Below, in pieces: positions 12,435 through 23,643 of a DNA stretch of 64,000 nucleotides; position 1 is the stretch's first letter; the number at the start of each line of letters is the position of its first letter. Below the pieces are notes generated by a model. It saw nothing but the letters and a program-made list of their open reading frames with translations. It was not told the DNA's origin and did not search any database. Source of the DNA: Adiantum capillus-veneris (taxonomy: Eukaryota; Streptophyta; Polypodiopsida; Polypodiales; Pteridaceae); NCBI GenBank assembly GCA_014529385.2, contig CM043943.1, positions 155,989,592-156,053,591 on the forward strand, given 5' to 3'. A program made the translations under genes and the position numbers.

Positions 12435-13555
12435 GCACTGATTGCAAGAGATCTCAAATTTTTATCTTGTAAGACTCCGTCTTTCTCCAACATCAAATTA
12501 ATGATTGTTGGCCAATATTCGTGCATATTAATTCATGTTTCAGTATATGTTTGGTTAATGAGAAAATTATACTATATCATGAATGTTGAAAGAACCATGA
12601 ACGTCAAAAGTAATGCAGGTAATGGTAGGTATAATAGAAAAAAAGAATGTGATAGTCTACATGTTGGCAGAAGTCATGGAAGGGATGAAAATTACACAAC
12701 GGATATTGGTGGGAAGGTGATGGAACAAGGCAAGGGAGGTCTAGCAGTCGATCCATCCAAGATTGTGTTTCAATGCAGACGACTAATAGGAAAGGTACAC
12801 TTATATTCCGTGTTTTGATTTCCTCTATGTGATCTCAAAAGTTCTTAGATGACATCATCTATACAATAAAGCAATGAATTTATATCATTTTTATTGATAA
12901 AAATATTTTAGATGAAGGTGACAAGGACTTGTTATGCCCAACAAAGGGACACACGGACAATACACCAAGACATGGCAAAGTGGAATGATACATGTCTATA
13001 TTAAACATCGGTAATAAGTTCTTCCTTGTACAATTATAATATTTTTACAATAAAAAGTCCCTCCAACATTGGAGGAGAAGCATAAGTCCCCCTTCAACAT
13101 TGGAGGGGATAAAAGTGGCAGGGGAAGGGCACGTTCCCTATGAAATCTTTACAAATGTGGAGAATGGTTCCAACTTCACTCTATACATACGTATGGTTTT
13201 TGCTCTTTTTTTCCAAGCACAAGCATCACAAATGCACGAATGCATCTCGTTTCATTTTTATTATAATGTGAAATGTTTACACCCATACATCTTTTAATGC
13301 AAAATCTCATTTCTGATGCGAGGTCATGGAGTTTCTAGCAAAATCTTTGAGGAGAGATTCTATAAAGCCATCATCACGAGCTATGACACACGCAAAATCC
13401 ACACCACTATCACTTTTTTACTTCTTACCATATACATAGTGAAGCAATCAAGGCACACTAGTTATAGGGTAGCTTTCATATAGCTATGATTGATTGCATT
13501 TGTCTTAGATGATTTTTGATTGACTTAGGTGTGATAGTTTGTGGACAATAGTCTA
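12433..13555. other. No gene recognised; short palindromic duplication
   Basis: Mostly unique A/T-rich DNA. Near 13054-13106 a word close to CCTCCAACATTGGAGG, itself an imperfect palindrome, occurs twice about 31 bp apart. No retroelement motif is visible until 13.56 kb. Confidence 0.45.
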
Positions 13556-13559
13556 TTGC

Positions 13560-13740
13560 TATAACCTTCACTGGAGGTCATAGTGATTGGGAAATGTTAT
13601 AGAACCCAATGATCCATGATCACGCAAAGCACATCAAGATGCATTTTCATTGAGACTCTTTGAAGGAGAGGTCAACTTGGCTTATGTGCCTATGCAAGAC
13701 AACACTACTGACCTTTTCACAAAGGCTCTTCCTCATTGAT
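13560..13740 (+). pseudogene. Ty1/copia RNase H C-terminal remnant
   Basis: Plus-strand frames give AKHIKMHFH, then after a frameshift EGEVNLAYVPMQDNTTDLFT followed by KALPH and a stop. The KHI-DxxxH ... V..xYVxTxxQxADxFTKxLP pattern is the end of the copia RNase H domain and of pol. The remnant is followed by a polypurine tract and an LTR-like end, so this is the 3' end of a plus-strand copia element. The rest of pol is absent or unrecognisable upstream. Confidence 0.72.
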
Positions 13741-13843
13741 AAGTTCAAAGCTTTGGGATTACTCCCATTTTCAAACTAATCAAATAGGTTCTAAATCTCC
13801 CCTATACATGGGTGCCAACTCATGTTCATCACCACATCATTCC

Positions 13844-13852
13844 CAAGGGGGA
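13844..13852 (+). other. Copia polypurine tract
   Basis: CAAGGGGGA lies shortly before TTTGTTACCATATTATGG. This purine run next to a TGTTA start is the usual copia 3' LTR junction, ~100 bp after the pol stop. Confidence 0.65.
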
Positions 13853-13854
13853 TT

Positions 13855-14409
13855 TGTTACCATATTATGGTAGTGATGTGTGTGAACACACTTAGGTGTG
13901 CAAAGAAATACTTATCATTGTATTAAAAAATTTAGTAATCCTTATCTTTGTATTAGCAGCTTAGTAATCCTAATTCCTATCTTGTGTGCCCTTGAGCTTC
14001 TCCTTCATCTTCTCCATCTTCCCATGCATTCCAACGGCCATATTTTCAACATTCCATGTGAGAGCATAAGGAATATTAGTGGCTCCAAATAAAGTGTACT
14101 AGGTGCCAAATGATTTCCCTAGCTTTATGTGTTAGTGACCATTTGTAGGGGTTGATCTTGGGGGTACTTTGGATCCTTATGCACTTGTACTACACCCTTG
14201 TACTACCTACTAGATGGGTCTTGCCACTTCTACTTGATAGCTATCGCTTGATACTTCTACTTGAGTAGCCATCTCTTGTACATGCTTCTTGAGAGTTCAT
14301 TTCAATAATCAAGCTTAGTTTCTTTTTGGTTCTCTTGTGTTTTGTGTCATTAAACATTTTTTTACACTATGAATGCTACACTAAGTAGGCCTCCCTAGAT
14401 CAACACTCA
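13855..14409 (+). repeat. Probable 3' LTR of the plus-strand copia remnant
   Basis: The sequence starts TGTTACCATATTATGG after the polypurine tract. A plausible end is ...ATCAACACTCA at 14409, giving ~555 bp, but no second copy is present in the window, so the right boundary is a guess. Confidence 0.45.
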
Positions 14410-14530
14410 ATGCATGCAAGCACTTGTGTTTTGGTTATCTCTTGTGTTTTGTGTCATTAAGCATTTCCTTGCACTATGAATGCGACACTTATTACGCCTC
14501 CCTAGATTATCATGCGAGTACTTGGGGGTT
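14325..14530. repeat. ~120-bp tandem duplication at the LTR end
   Basis: CTCTTGTGTTTTGTGTCATT, a run ending in CACTATGAATGC, and CCTCCCTAGAT occur twice, beginning near 14330 and 14440. The second copy has mainly transition differences. It straddles the proposed LTR end. Confidence 0.75.
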
Positions 14531-15120
14531 TGATTGATGAGGGTCATATGTATTATGACAACATGTGTATTAATATCTGACACTACGTCAAGTAAAGAAA
14601 ACAATAGGTTCACAAAATCCTTTGAAGGTGCAAGGTTTTTCACAAAGCCACAATGAACTACTTGGTAGAGCTTTGGTTGGCATGTACGACAAGTATGGTG
14701 TGAAAAGGAAGCAAGAAAAATGGTTTTGTTGCCCTTCACATGTGCAGCATGGTCTCTTGGCCTACTAAAATTATAGAATATGCCCAACATTGGTCTAGAG
14801 AAGGGAAGCATTACATTATTTTTAAATGCAAAGGCACAACATTTTTTCCAATGCAATCTCTTGGAACTAGGAGGATATGCCAAACCACAACCAACCAAGG
14901 AAGCTACAATTTTCTTGCTATGTTGGCAATAGCAGTGAGTCTTCTTAGATGCAATCAATCCTTAATGTGCTTAATGCAAGTTGGGTGTTGACAACATATG
15001 CTTACTTCATTGGTGATACATATTGAACCACATATGTATACAATGTTGTCTTGGAATAAGTAATGAACTAAAGCCACACAAGTCACCCACACCTTATTGT
15101 AAATGGCTATTACATATTGT
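14531..15120. other. No gene recognised
   Basis: A 183-codon minus frame (14407-14958) crosses the duplicated repeat. It has no recognisable domain and cysteine/histidine-rich but irregular composition. I see nothing else. Confidence 0.4.
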
Positions 15121-15376
15121 TTTAAGGGGTTTATTTATAATAAATCTATAAGCTATAGCAAGAGAACCATAATTGACCAAAAGTACTATTCAATCTAACA
15201 CAAATTTACTAGATAAAAGGTAGTTACTAGTGACACATATGGATGCTGAATAGGAAAGTGAACTGACTCGATATAGCATGTAAGCTAAAATATTTCCCAA
15301 TTCTAATGATCAGTTAGAATTTAAGGGGTTTATTTATAATAAATCTATAAGCTATAGCAAGAGAACCATAATTGAA
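15121..15376. repeat. Direct repeat of ~57 bp, 200 bp apart
   Basis: TTAAGGGGTTTATTTATAAT and the following bases through AGAGAACCATAATTGA occur at about 15121-15176 and 15321-15376 with almost no change. The second copy ends near the start of the LTR-like sequence at 15.4 kb. Its near-identity means the duplication is recent. Confidence 0.85.
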
Positions 15377-15400
15377 AATTGTAGGCCCTTCCTATTGCTG

Positions 15401-15873
15401 GCGAGGTGGCCTTGCAAAATAGCAAAAACAACACTACAAGCCATAAATCAACAAAATTGTATACCTGGATAATTGCACAAGCACATAATCAAGCTATAAG
15501 CATATATAGAGAGATAGAATGCGAGGTAGAGTAAGAGAGCACGTGCAGATGTACCTCCAAGAGAGGAGTACTACACGGTCATGACGAGAGAGAAGAGAGG
15601 AGAGGAGAGAAGAAAGACACAACCACTAGGTACAATCTCCCCCCGTGCAAGAGTGAGCATTTTCCTCTTGCACGTATTTACTTATAGATTTCTTGAATGC
15701 TCAAAGTGAGTACAGATTGCCTGACTGGACACAATAATGTTCATAGCTCCCAAAAAGCACTTAAATATTAAAACATATACATAAAATGTATAACTCTTGT
15801 CATAGTCCATAGCTCACTTAGCTTTTTCCACCTGATAGCTGCACTAAATAACAAAATATCCATTTCCATTACA
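15401..15873 (-). repeat. Solo or truncated LTR related to 49183-49659
   Basis: From GCGAGGTGGCCTTGC to CCATTTCCATTACA the sequence parallels the LTR at 49.2-49.7 kb in the same orientation. It includes the conserved hairpin arms CGTGCAAGAG (15644) and CTCTTGCACG (15665). No primer site or polypurine tract flanks it, so it looks like a solo LTR or a fragment; its TG end is not clear. Confidence 0.7.
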
Positions 15874-17280
15874 TACCTCTTTGTTAGAAAGAAACTGTCC
15901 TCAGTTGGCAAACATAGGAATCTATAGATCATACTTTTCAAAATCAATTGTTAGTATTTTGCGTTAGAAATATTACATATTGAAAGAAAATTTAGAAACT
16001 TAAACACCATTGCTTATGCCTGTCGTCTTCCACATACTCCATATTCTAGTGTCCCATACCATTAGAATAAGTAGTATATTTTATACCCTGATGAATCAGG
16101 ATATCATTAGTCACACTCATCATTTAGTAAAATCAATCTTAATAAATTCCAATTCCATAAACACTGTTGTGACAAAAATTCGCATAAACCAAATCCAATT
16201 TCAATTTCAAATCCAAAATATAAGTCCAAATCCCAATCCAAATATCGTGTATTTATACCCGCGTAACAAAATCGTACTTAGGATAGTGGTGACCAGCCAC
16301 TGTAGCATGAGTTTGTGATTGGTGTTGCCTCAATTGATGAATCTACATCAATGAGATGTGCTACCTATAGCGGCCAATCTGCACTAATGTTGCCTAAATC
16401 GGCAAATTTGCATTTAGTTTTGTGCTATCTAAATTGGTGGATCTGCATGTTTAAGTGGTATTGCTTAAATCGGTGAATCTACAACCAAGATGTCTATTTA
16501 CACACTGCCTAAATTAGTGAATCTATGTGTACATGACCAATGGACTAGACAAAACATGAAATTACAAAACATTTACCTGGTACCAAATTGGACTATGTTA
16601 AAATGCTAAAGTGTATACCAAATATTGATGATCATCCCCAAATCAATTGAGCTCTTATAGAGACTTGTATGAAAAGTTATCTCATAAAAAATAATTATCA
16701 ATGTAAGTACAAACCATGATGTAAAAAATTAATTGATTTTGCAACGTGCAACATAATGTAAACAAGTAAAAGAGCTCTATCTTCTAAAAGTGTCCAACGG
16801 TACTCTTGCTTGTTTTGCAAAGTTTCTTGGGTATAGCCTTGTGAGAATATTTGCAAGGAGAGTCACTTGAAAAAAATTAAATATAAAATGCATTAATTTT
16901 TAGCCCTATATTAAACCCAATAACTCAAATTAAAAAAGGTCATCATGATGCTTAATTTAGACAATTGTTTCAAAAAATTCCATCTCTAAGTATGATTATG
17001 TTGATACATTACCTTATATTAAAGTATGAAACAACTTTAAAAAGATTAATCCAGCTTATGAGAAAATACACAGACATATGATAATTAATGATCATATGTT
17101 AGGATACGATGAAAGCAGATCTCATGACGCAAGTTTTCTGGTATCAAATATAGGAATAAGTATCTCACAATAAGTATGCTAGTAGAGACTCCATACACAA
17201 GCAAAGAAATACCAAATAAGATGCAATCAGAAACCATACACTCCATATCACATGGTGGGGCACTGAAAATAATCACAAAC
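15874..17280. other. No gene recognised
   Basis: A/T-rich DNA apart from the minisatellite at 16.3-16.5 kb. Open frames are short and biased to Ile/Asn, as expected by chance from this composition. Confidence 0.5.
16320..16545. repeat. Degenerate ~45-bp minisatellite
   Basis: Units of the form GCCTAAATCGGTGAATCTGCA recur about five times with substitutions (TTGCCTCAATTGATGAATCT, TTGCCTAAATCGGCAAATTT, TTGCTTAAATCGGTGAATCT and others). Spacing is irregular at 40-60 bp. Confidence 0.65.
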
Positions 17281-18220
17281 CATTAGAACATTTTTGAGGT
17301 CTTTTGGAGGGCCTTGTAAGGAAATGAATTTTCGTTATACCCTCTCTCTAGAAAATAGAAAAGTGGAGCTTTGAACTGACCGTAGTAACAAGAAAAAGGG
17401 TTCTTTTCCTCCACATTATGGGGGGACCCACAACTCGCCCTCAAAATTTGTTTTAAACATTCTCCAGTTCTCATCCTCATAGGTTTGTACATAGGAAAGA
17501 ATATATTCCCCCTCGGAGAAGCCTCCATTTCCCTCCTCGTCATACCTCTCTCTTCTTTGCCCACTTGCTATGTCCCACACTCCGGCATCATAATTCTTTG
17601 AGTTAGGTGCATCAATGAATATGGTAGTTCTTATGGAAGGAAAACTCTCCTAGAGTAGAGATCTCCCTCCATCCCTCAATTTTTTGAGTCCCTCCTTACA
17701 TAGGGTTCTCACATGAAGATGTACTTTCCCTCCTAGGTTGCAACAATCACTGCCTCTCTCTCTCTCTCTCTCTCTCTATTTTTCAAAAAGCTAAGCTATG
17801 GTGGCCTCCAATGGCAATCTTCTTGTTATAGTCCCAAAGAAATATAGCTTACATATTGATATACATAAAGCATATGAGCCAGCATTCAAGCACTCTTGTC
17901 AAGATGTTATGCTTGATTATATTGGACCCAAGATTTTTAGATATTGATTTTTGTAGTGTTGCATAACCTTTTTTGCTAACACCCAATGAGTCTATACTCT
18001 CTTGTGTATGTCAGTAGAAGAGACACAGTTCTTGGAGACAAAATGGCCCACAATATCTTGTTGCACTACTTTGAACTTATTTTCTTGCAAGAGCTCTTTA
18101 GCCAGCTTTGATGAAACTAAGGGCTTGAGTTGTTTTAGCAGGATTTACATTTGGGTCAACATTCTCTTTGTCACATTGGATTGCAAGCGTGCACAGGCCA
18201 CACAGATTGAGTGAGCATTA

Positions 18221-18493
18221 CTATTCAAATACCCAATTAAATAATAGTAGTTGTGTGTAGTTTGTGGCAAACTTGATTGCTTGTATTCTCTTTTTCAAAC
18301 CCCCCCATCTTGGCTTTAATCTCTCCATGTGCTTGAGCTTGCGCTTCCTTAACCTAACTCCCAGTGCAGTCTCCTTTTGTCTCATGGTCTGTAATTTCTT
18401 TTGAAGACCATCATTTTGATTGTGTAGCTCTTCAATTGTACCTTCATGGGTTTTTTGCACATCCAGTACCCTCCTAATCTCAGCACACTGCAT
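18221..18493 (-). pseudogene. Coiled-coil-like open frame, unidentified
   Basis: Ninety codons from an ATG, with a heptad-like stretch (EELHNQNDGLQKKLQTMRQK) and then a basic run RLRKRKLKHMERLKPRW. A coiled coil next to a basic patch is seen in many nuclear proteins and in retroelement gag proteins, but nothing identifies the family. It lies on the opposite strand to the broken gene at 19-20.5 kb. It could be a fragment of an exon or chance. Confidence 0.25.
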
Positions 18494-19174
18494 TTGCAGT
18501 AGGCTTCATTGAGCTATTGCCTCTGTAGATATAGACCTACAATAGCCAAGAAATCCATATGTACCATAACCAAAAAATATCAATAAGATTGTAGGCATAC
18601 TAAATGGGGGATGAGAGAGTCTCCTAGGGTCTAAAGGGTAGACATGTCCATCACACTAGAGATCCACATGCTTAAGATCCATACTCCTCATGTGCTCCTT
18701 ATTTCCAATTGTTTCCTGAGATTCAGTACAACGAGCCCAACCCAACAGGAAATGTAGGGAGAAGTTAAATGAAGCTCAACTTGAGCACTTTGAGTATACA
18801 TTGCATATCAGAGAAGAGTATGTAAGCTAGGAAGGCAACATGGTGTATGATGAATGAAACAATTTATTCATGGATTTGAATTGCTACAAAAGAGAATGGT
18901 CAAGTTTTATTAGATGACTTTAGAAGAGTGCTTGGGAACATTGCACTTTGTCTTAAAAATGGATGAGTGTGATGTGTTAAAGCAACACAAGCTAGAAAGG
19001 GTCATAATAACACTCATGAATAGAGTAATGAGGAATATGGAGTGCTCAAAAAATAAATATTTTAGTGTTATGAAACAAACGTGTGGTGGTTAGGTGCATT
19101 TCAGGTACTTGTGATTGGATTTATAATTTTTTTTGTTCTCTATAGATTAGTCCTACCTTCCTATGTATGTGCAG

Positions 19175-20480
19175 GTTAAGAAAGAGGATCATGATACATT
19201 GTATTGGGTGTTTGACCGAATCCCATTGCCATCACTAATTCACGAGCAAATGAATGAAGACCAATAATTGAGTGTGGAGAAATGGGGTGAATTCAAAGTG
19301 GAATGGCACCTTGCGGGAGACTTGAAGACTTTGAAATGCCTCTTCAACTGCAACAAAGGTGAAATGGCAAAGTCTCCATGTCTATATTGTATGGAAAGTG
19401 CTAAAGTACTAGACAGTAAGTGGTGGAAGCTCCCACCAAAGAGGCACTTTTTGGATGACCAATTCCGTCCGTTGTACAACATACCTCTTGTGAATGTGCA
19501 CATATGCAAGTTACATGCTTTATGCCGTATTATTGAAAAGCTTGTGTATTGTTATATCTATTTTGCATGGAAGATTAAGAATAAGCTAGAGAGGCGGGTT
19601 GCTTTAGATACACTGCAACATGTGATATCTGACATGGATATTCATGAAGGAAATGTTCAAATCCAGACAGACACAAAGCTATCCACCAAAGAGAAGGATG
19701 TCCCTAACAAGCCGTCTATTGGGGGTGTTAAAACTCACAGGTTTTTGTCAAAGCCACAAATAATGTACCATGAACATCTCACTAAATTAGGGAAGTTCTA
19801 CAAAACTATACACAACAATTCAATTGAGTACCGATTGTGGAAGAAAGTACATCTACTTGTTAAAGATCATGAAGCAGCTTCTTGAAATGCAAAGGTAGAT
19901 GTATGGAAGTCCATCGACACACTATTCCAATTATGCGAGCAATGCACATGGTAAAACAGGGAAAAATGCATCTTAAAAGTCTGTTTGCACTTATTCAAGA
20001 AAGCATTTCATACTGCCTGGACATACAAAAACATTACTCATTATCTGGTAAGGCACATGGGGCTTTTAAAAATAAAATTGTATGACTCACTTACTGCTTT
20101 TATTGTTGCAGCATATTCTTCACAACCATTTGCCATTTTTCATTGCCAAGCATGGAAACCCTAACCTGTTGGACACACAAGGATTGGAGAAGTCGCACTA
20201 CATGGCACGCAATGCATACTTTTGACACACACAACATGGCAACACACAAAACAAGGCAAATAGTTTGAAGGAACTCTTTCAATGATTCTATAGAAGGATC
20301 TTGTAGCGTTTGTATAAGAAGAGAGTACTAGAGGAATCAAAGACATCACAACTCTTAAAAGTGATTCATCATAGCAAACGAGCAATATCCTTCAAAGAAT
20401 CCAAGGCTATTGAGGGACAAAAGAGGTGGAGAGAGAATATGATATTTGAAAGTCATCACTGGGTTAAAAGGGGATGCCGT
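19175..20480 (+). pseudogene. Broken gene of an uncharacterised transposon-associated family (CLYC / PLxxIPL-LH)
   Basis: The main frame starts at 19175 after a possible 71-bp GT-AG intron (19104-19174) and runs to 19882, with one in-frame TAA at 19265. Motifs in order: VEWHLAGDLKTLKCLF, then CLYC (a CxxC pair), then RPLYNIPLVNVHICKLHALC with RIIEKL. As I remember them, uncharacterised proteins widespread in cnidarians and fish share this architecture (a GDxKxL segment, CxxC, then PLxxIPLxxVxxxxLHxxxRI); they are probably transposon-derived. Downstream, shifted frames give FKKAFHTAWTYKNITHYL and LEKSHYMARNAYF, so the gene continues with frameshifts to about 20480. No function should be assigned. 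Confidence is high for a decayed real protein, lower for the family link. Confidence 0.6.
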
Positions 20481-20786
20481 ACTGATGACAATTGTACCCA
20501 AATCTCTATAAACCATCCACTTTAAGTCAATGAGTTGCTCTAAGATTTCAATTCCCAAAGAAAGTTCATGATCATATCCAATCTCTCATCATCAGAGATG
20601 TGGATAACTTCCCTCATTCTCTCTCTCCTTCCCTATATTTAACATATCCTGTACAAGTCACACGTCTCTCAACTTGATGATTATTTAGGGATATCTTTTG
20701 GCACATCACCCTTGTATCGTAGCATCAAATGTTTGCCATAATCCAAGAGTTCATTTGGGCTTTGTTTCCCTAAAGAGAGTGCCATT

Positions 20787-21792
20787 CATTAGGAGATTTC
20801 GGAGGTCATTTGGAGGGCCTTCTAAGAAATTCTATTTCTCTCTCTAGAAAATGTTCTTAAAATATACTTGCACTTGTTGCGTACGTACAAAAGGACGATG
20901 AACACTTTGTGAAAAGTGAACCTAACTTTTCAAAAATCTTTGAAAACAGTCACTTTTTCATTCAATGCGTGTGTCGTTTTCATGAAGTACACGACGCTCA
21001 TTCAATATAGCTTTCGTCATCATTGAAATTAAAAAAATCATTATCAGTTAGTGTTAGAATTTAAAGCTTTTCATACCACCAATGCATCCAAAATGGCCAA
21101 AAACTTTAAAAACGTCTATCTACTTGCCTCGATCTGACAGCTAGAGAGGGAGAAATTGTCAAAATACCCCTAAAAGGAGATTTTGCCTCACGGCGCGCGG
21201 GGGGCCATCTGGAAAATCCCAAATGGCCCTCCGCGCGCCATGAGGCAAAAAATAAAAAAGTTGGATCACGGCGCGTAGAGGGTCATCTAGAATTCTCCAG
21301 ACGGTCTATCGCGCGCCATGATCTGGCAAAAAATAAAAAAGTTGGATCATGGCACGCAGAGGGTCATCAAGAATTCTCCAGACCTCGCGTGCCATGATCC
21401 AAAATCGCCTTTTTAGGGGTTTTCTGGCGATTTCTCCCTCTCCGGGTGTCAGATTGAGGCAAGTAGATAGGCGTTTTGTAGGTTTTTGGACCTTTCGGAC
21501 GCATTGGCACTGTCAAAAGCTTCAAATTTCAAGACTCATTAATATTTTTGTGATTTTTTTAATTTCAATGATGACGAAAGCCATATATTAATGAGCGTCG
21601 TCTACCTCATGAAAAAGACATCCGCATTGAATGAAAAGGCGCCCGTTTTCAAGGACCACTGACACCTTTTTTATATTTTTCTTAATATCAATCTATTTTT
21701 CTACGTAATGTAAGCTCCTCTTTCATTAGAGGAACGCTTTTTCCTCTCTCTTCTAAAAGGCCCTCCAAAAGACCTCGAAATCTCCTAATGGC
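20787..21792. mobile_element. Foldback element, ~1 kb, with ~400-bp inverted arms
   Basis: The left arm from 20787 (CATTAGGAGATTTCGGAGGT) and the right arm ending at ~21790 (inverse of CATTAGGAGATTTCGAGGTC) can be followed inward for ~400 bp as imperfect inverted repeats. Matching pairs include CATTCAATGCG, GACGCTCATT, CTTTCGTCATCATTGAAATT and CTACTTGCCTC. The centre is the palindromic array at 21191-21393. There is no coding capacity; it is probably mobilised by a transposase encoded elsewhere. The superfamily is unclear. Confidence 0.82.
21191..21393. repeat. Three palindromic GC-rich modules in the foldback centre
   Basis: Modules start near 21191, 21270 and 21351 (period ~80 bp). Each is itself an inverted repeat: CGGCGCGCGGGGGGCC pairs with CCCTCCGCGCGCC in the first, and the others keep GGCGCG/CGCGCC or GGCACGC/GCGTGCC ends. 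Linkers read ATGAxxxGGCAAAAAATAAA. The CpG density is far above the surroundings. Modules two and three share AGAATTCTCCAGAC. Confidence 0.8.
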
Positions 21793-23379
<1,587 letters not shown>

Positions 23380-23643
23380 CCTGCCGGTTGGCTTCTTTGG
23401 TCTCAGGCTTCGCGGTGACATCATACACTTCTTCTGGTAGAAGTTGCAACTCTACTTGATGTCCCTCCTCACTCTTGAATCTACCGATTTGAACACTGTC
23501 GTGTGATGCTCTTCGAGCTGTTCTTTTGAAAAATAGGCTGCCTTGGTGGCTTTAACTGAATCTCGATCTAGTTTGTATGCGGGTAGCTCCTGCAACTTTT
23601 CTTTTTGGTTGAGCTTCTTCTTGGCCCTCTCTGCTGCTTGCAT
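23380..23643 (-). pseudogene. N-terminus of the extra 3' ORF of element A
   Basis: From ATG 23643 the frame reads MQAAERAKK, KLQELPAYKL and YFSKEQLEEHHTTVF, closely matching 55033-54794 in element B (MQAAQKAKK, KLQELPPYQV, YLSKEQLEENNTTVF). After residue ~50 a frameshift moves the homologous FKSEEGHQVELQLL segment to another frame, which continues to a stop near 23372 and then meets non-element DNA. Function unknown; the position is that of env-like or other additional ORFs in plant gypsy elements. Confidence 0.7.

Larger units (their letters stand above)
17281..21792. mobile_element. Possible DNA-transposon territory with inverted ends
   Basis: The word GAGGTCTTTTGGAGGGCCTT occurs at about 17296-17315 on the plus strand and again, inverted, near 21750-21775; a third, plus-oriented copy lies at 20800. 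This suggests terminal inverted repeats around a 4.5-kb unit that includes a broken protein gene (19.2-20.5 kb), or alternatively several related small elements side by side. Flanking target duplications are not clear. The unit is proposed from these ends only. Confidence 0.4.

Noticed and set aside
12261-12818. 185-codon plus frame
   Set aside because: Crosses a GA microsatellite; the unique part has no domain or plausible gene context.
14407-14958. 183-codon minus frame
   Set aside because: Spans a tandem duplication at an LTR end and shows no conserved motif.
21349-21591. 80-codon plus frame in the foldback
   Set aside because: It runs along a palindromic arm and core; an inverted repeat explains it better than a gene.
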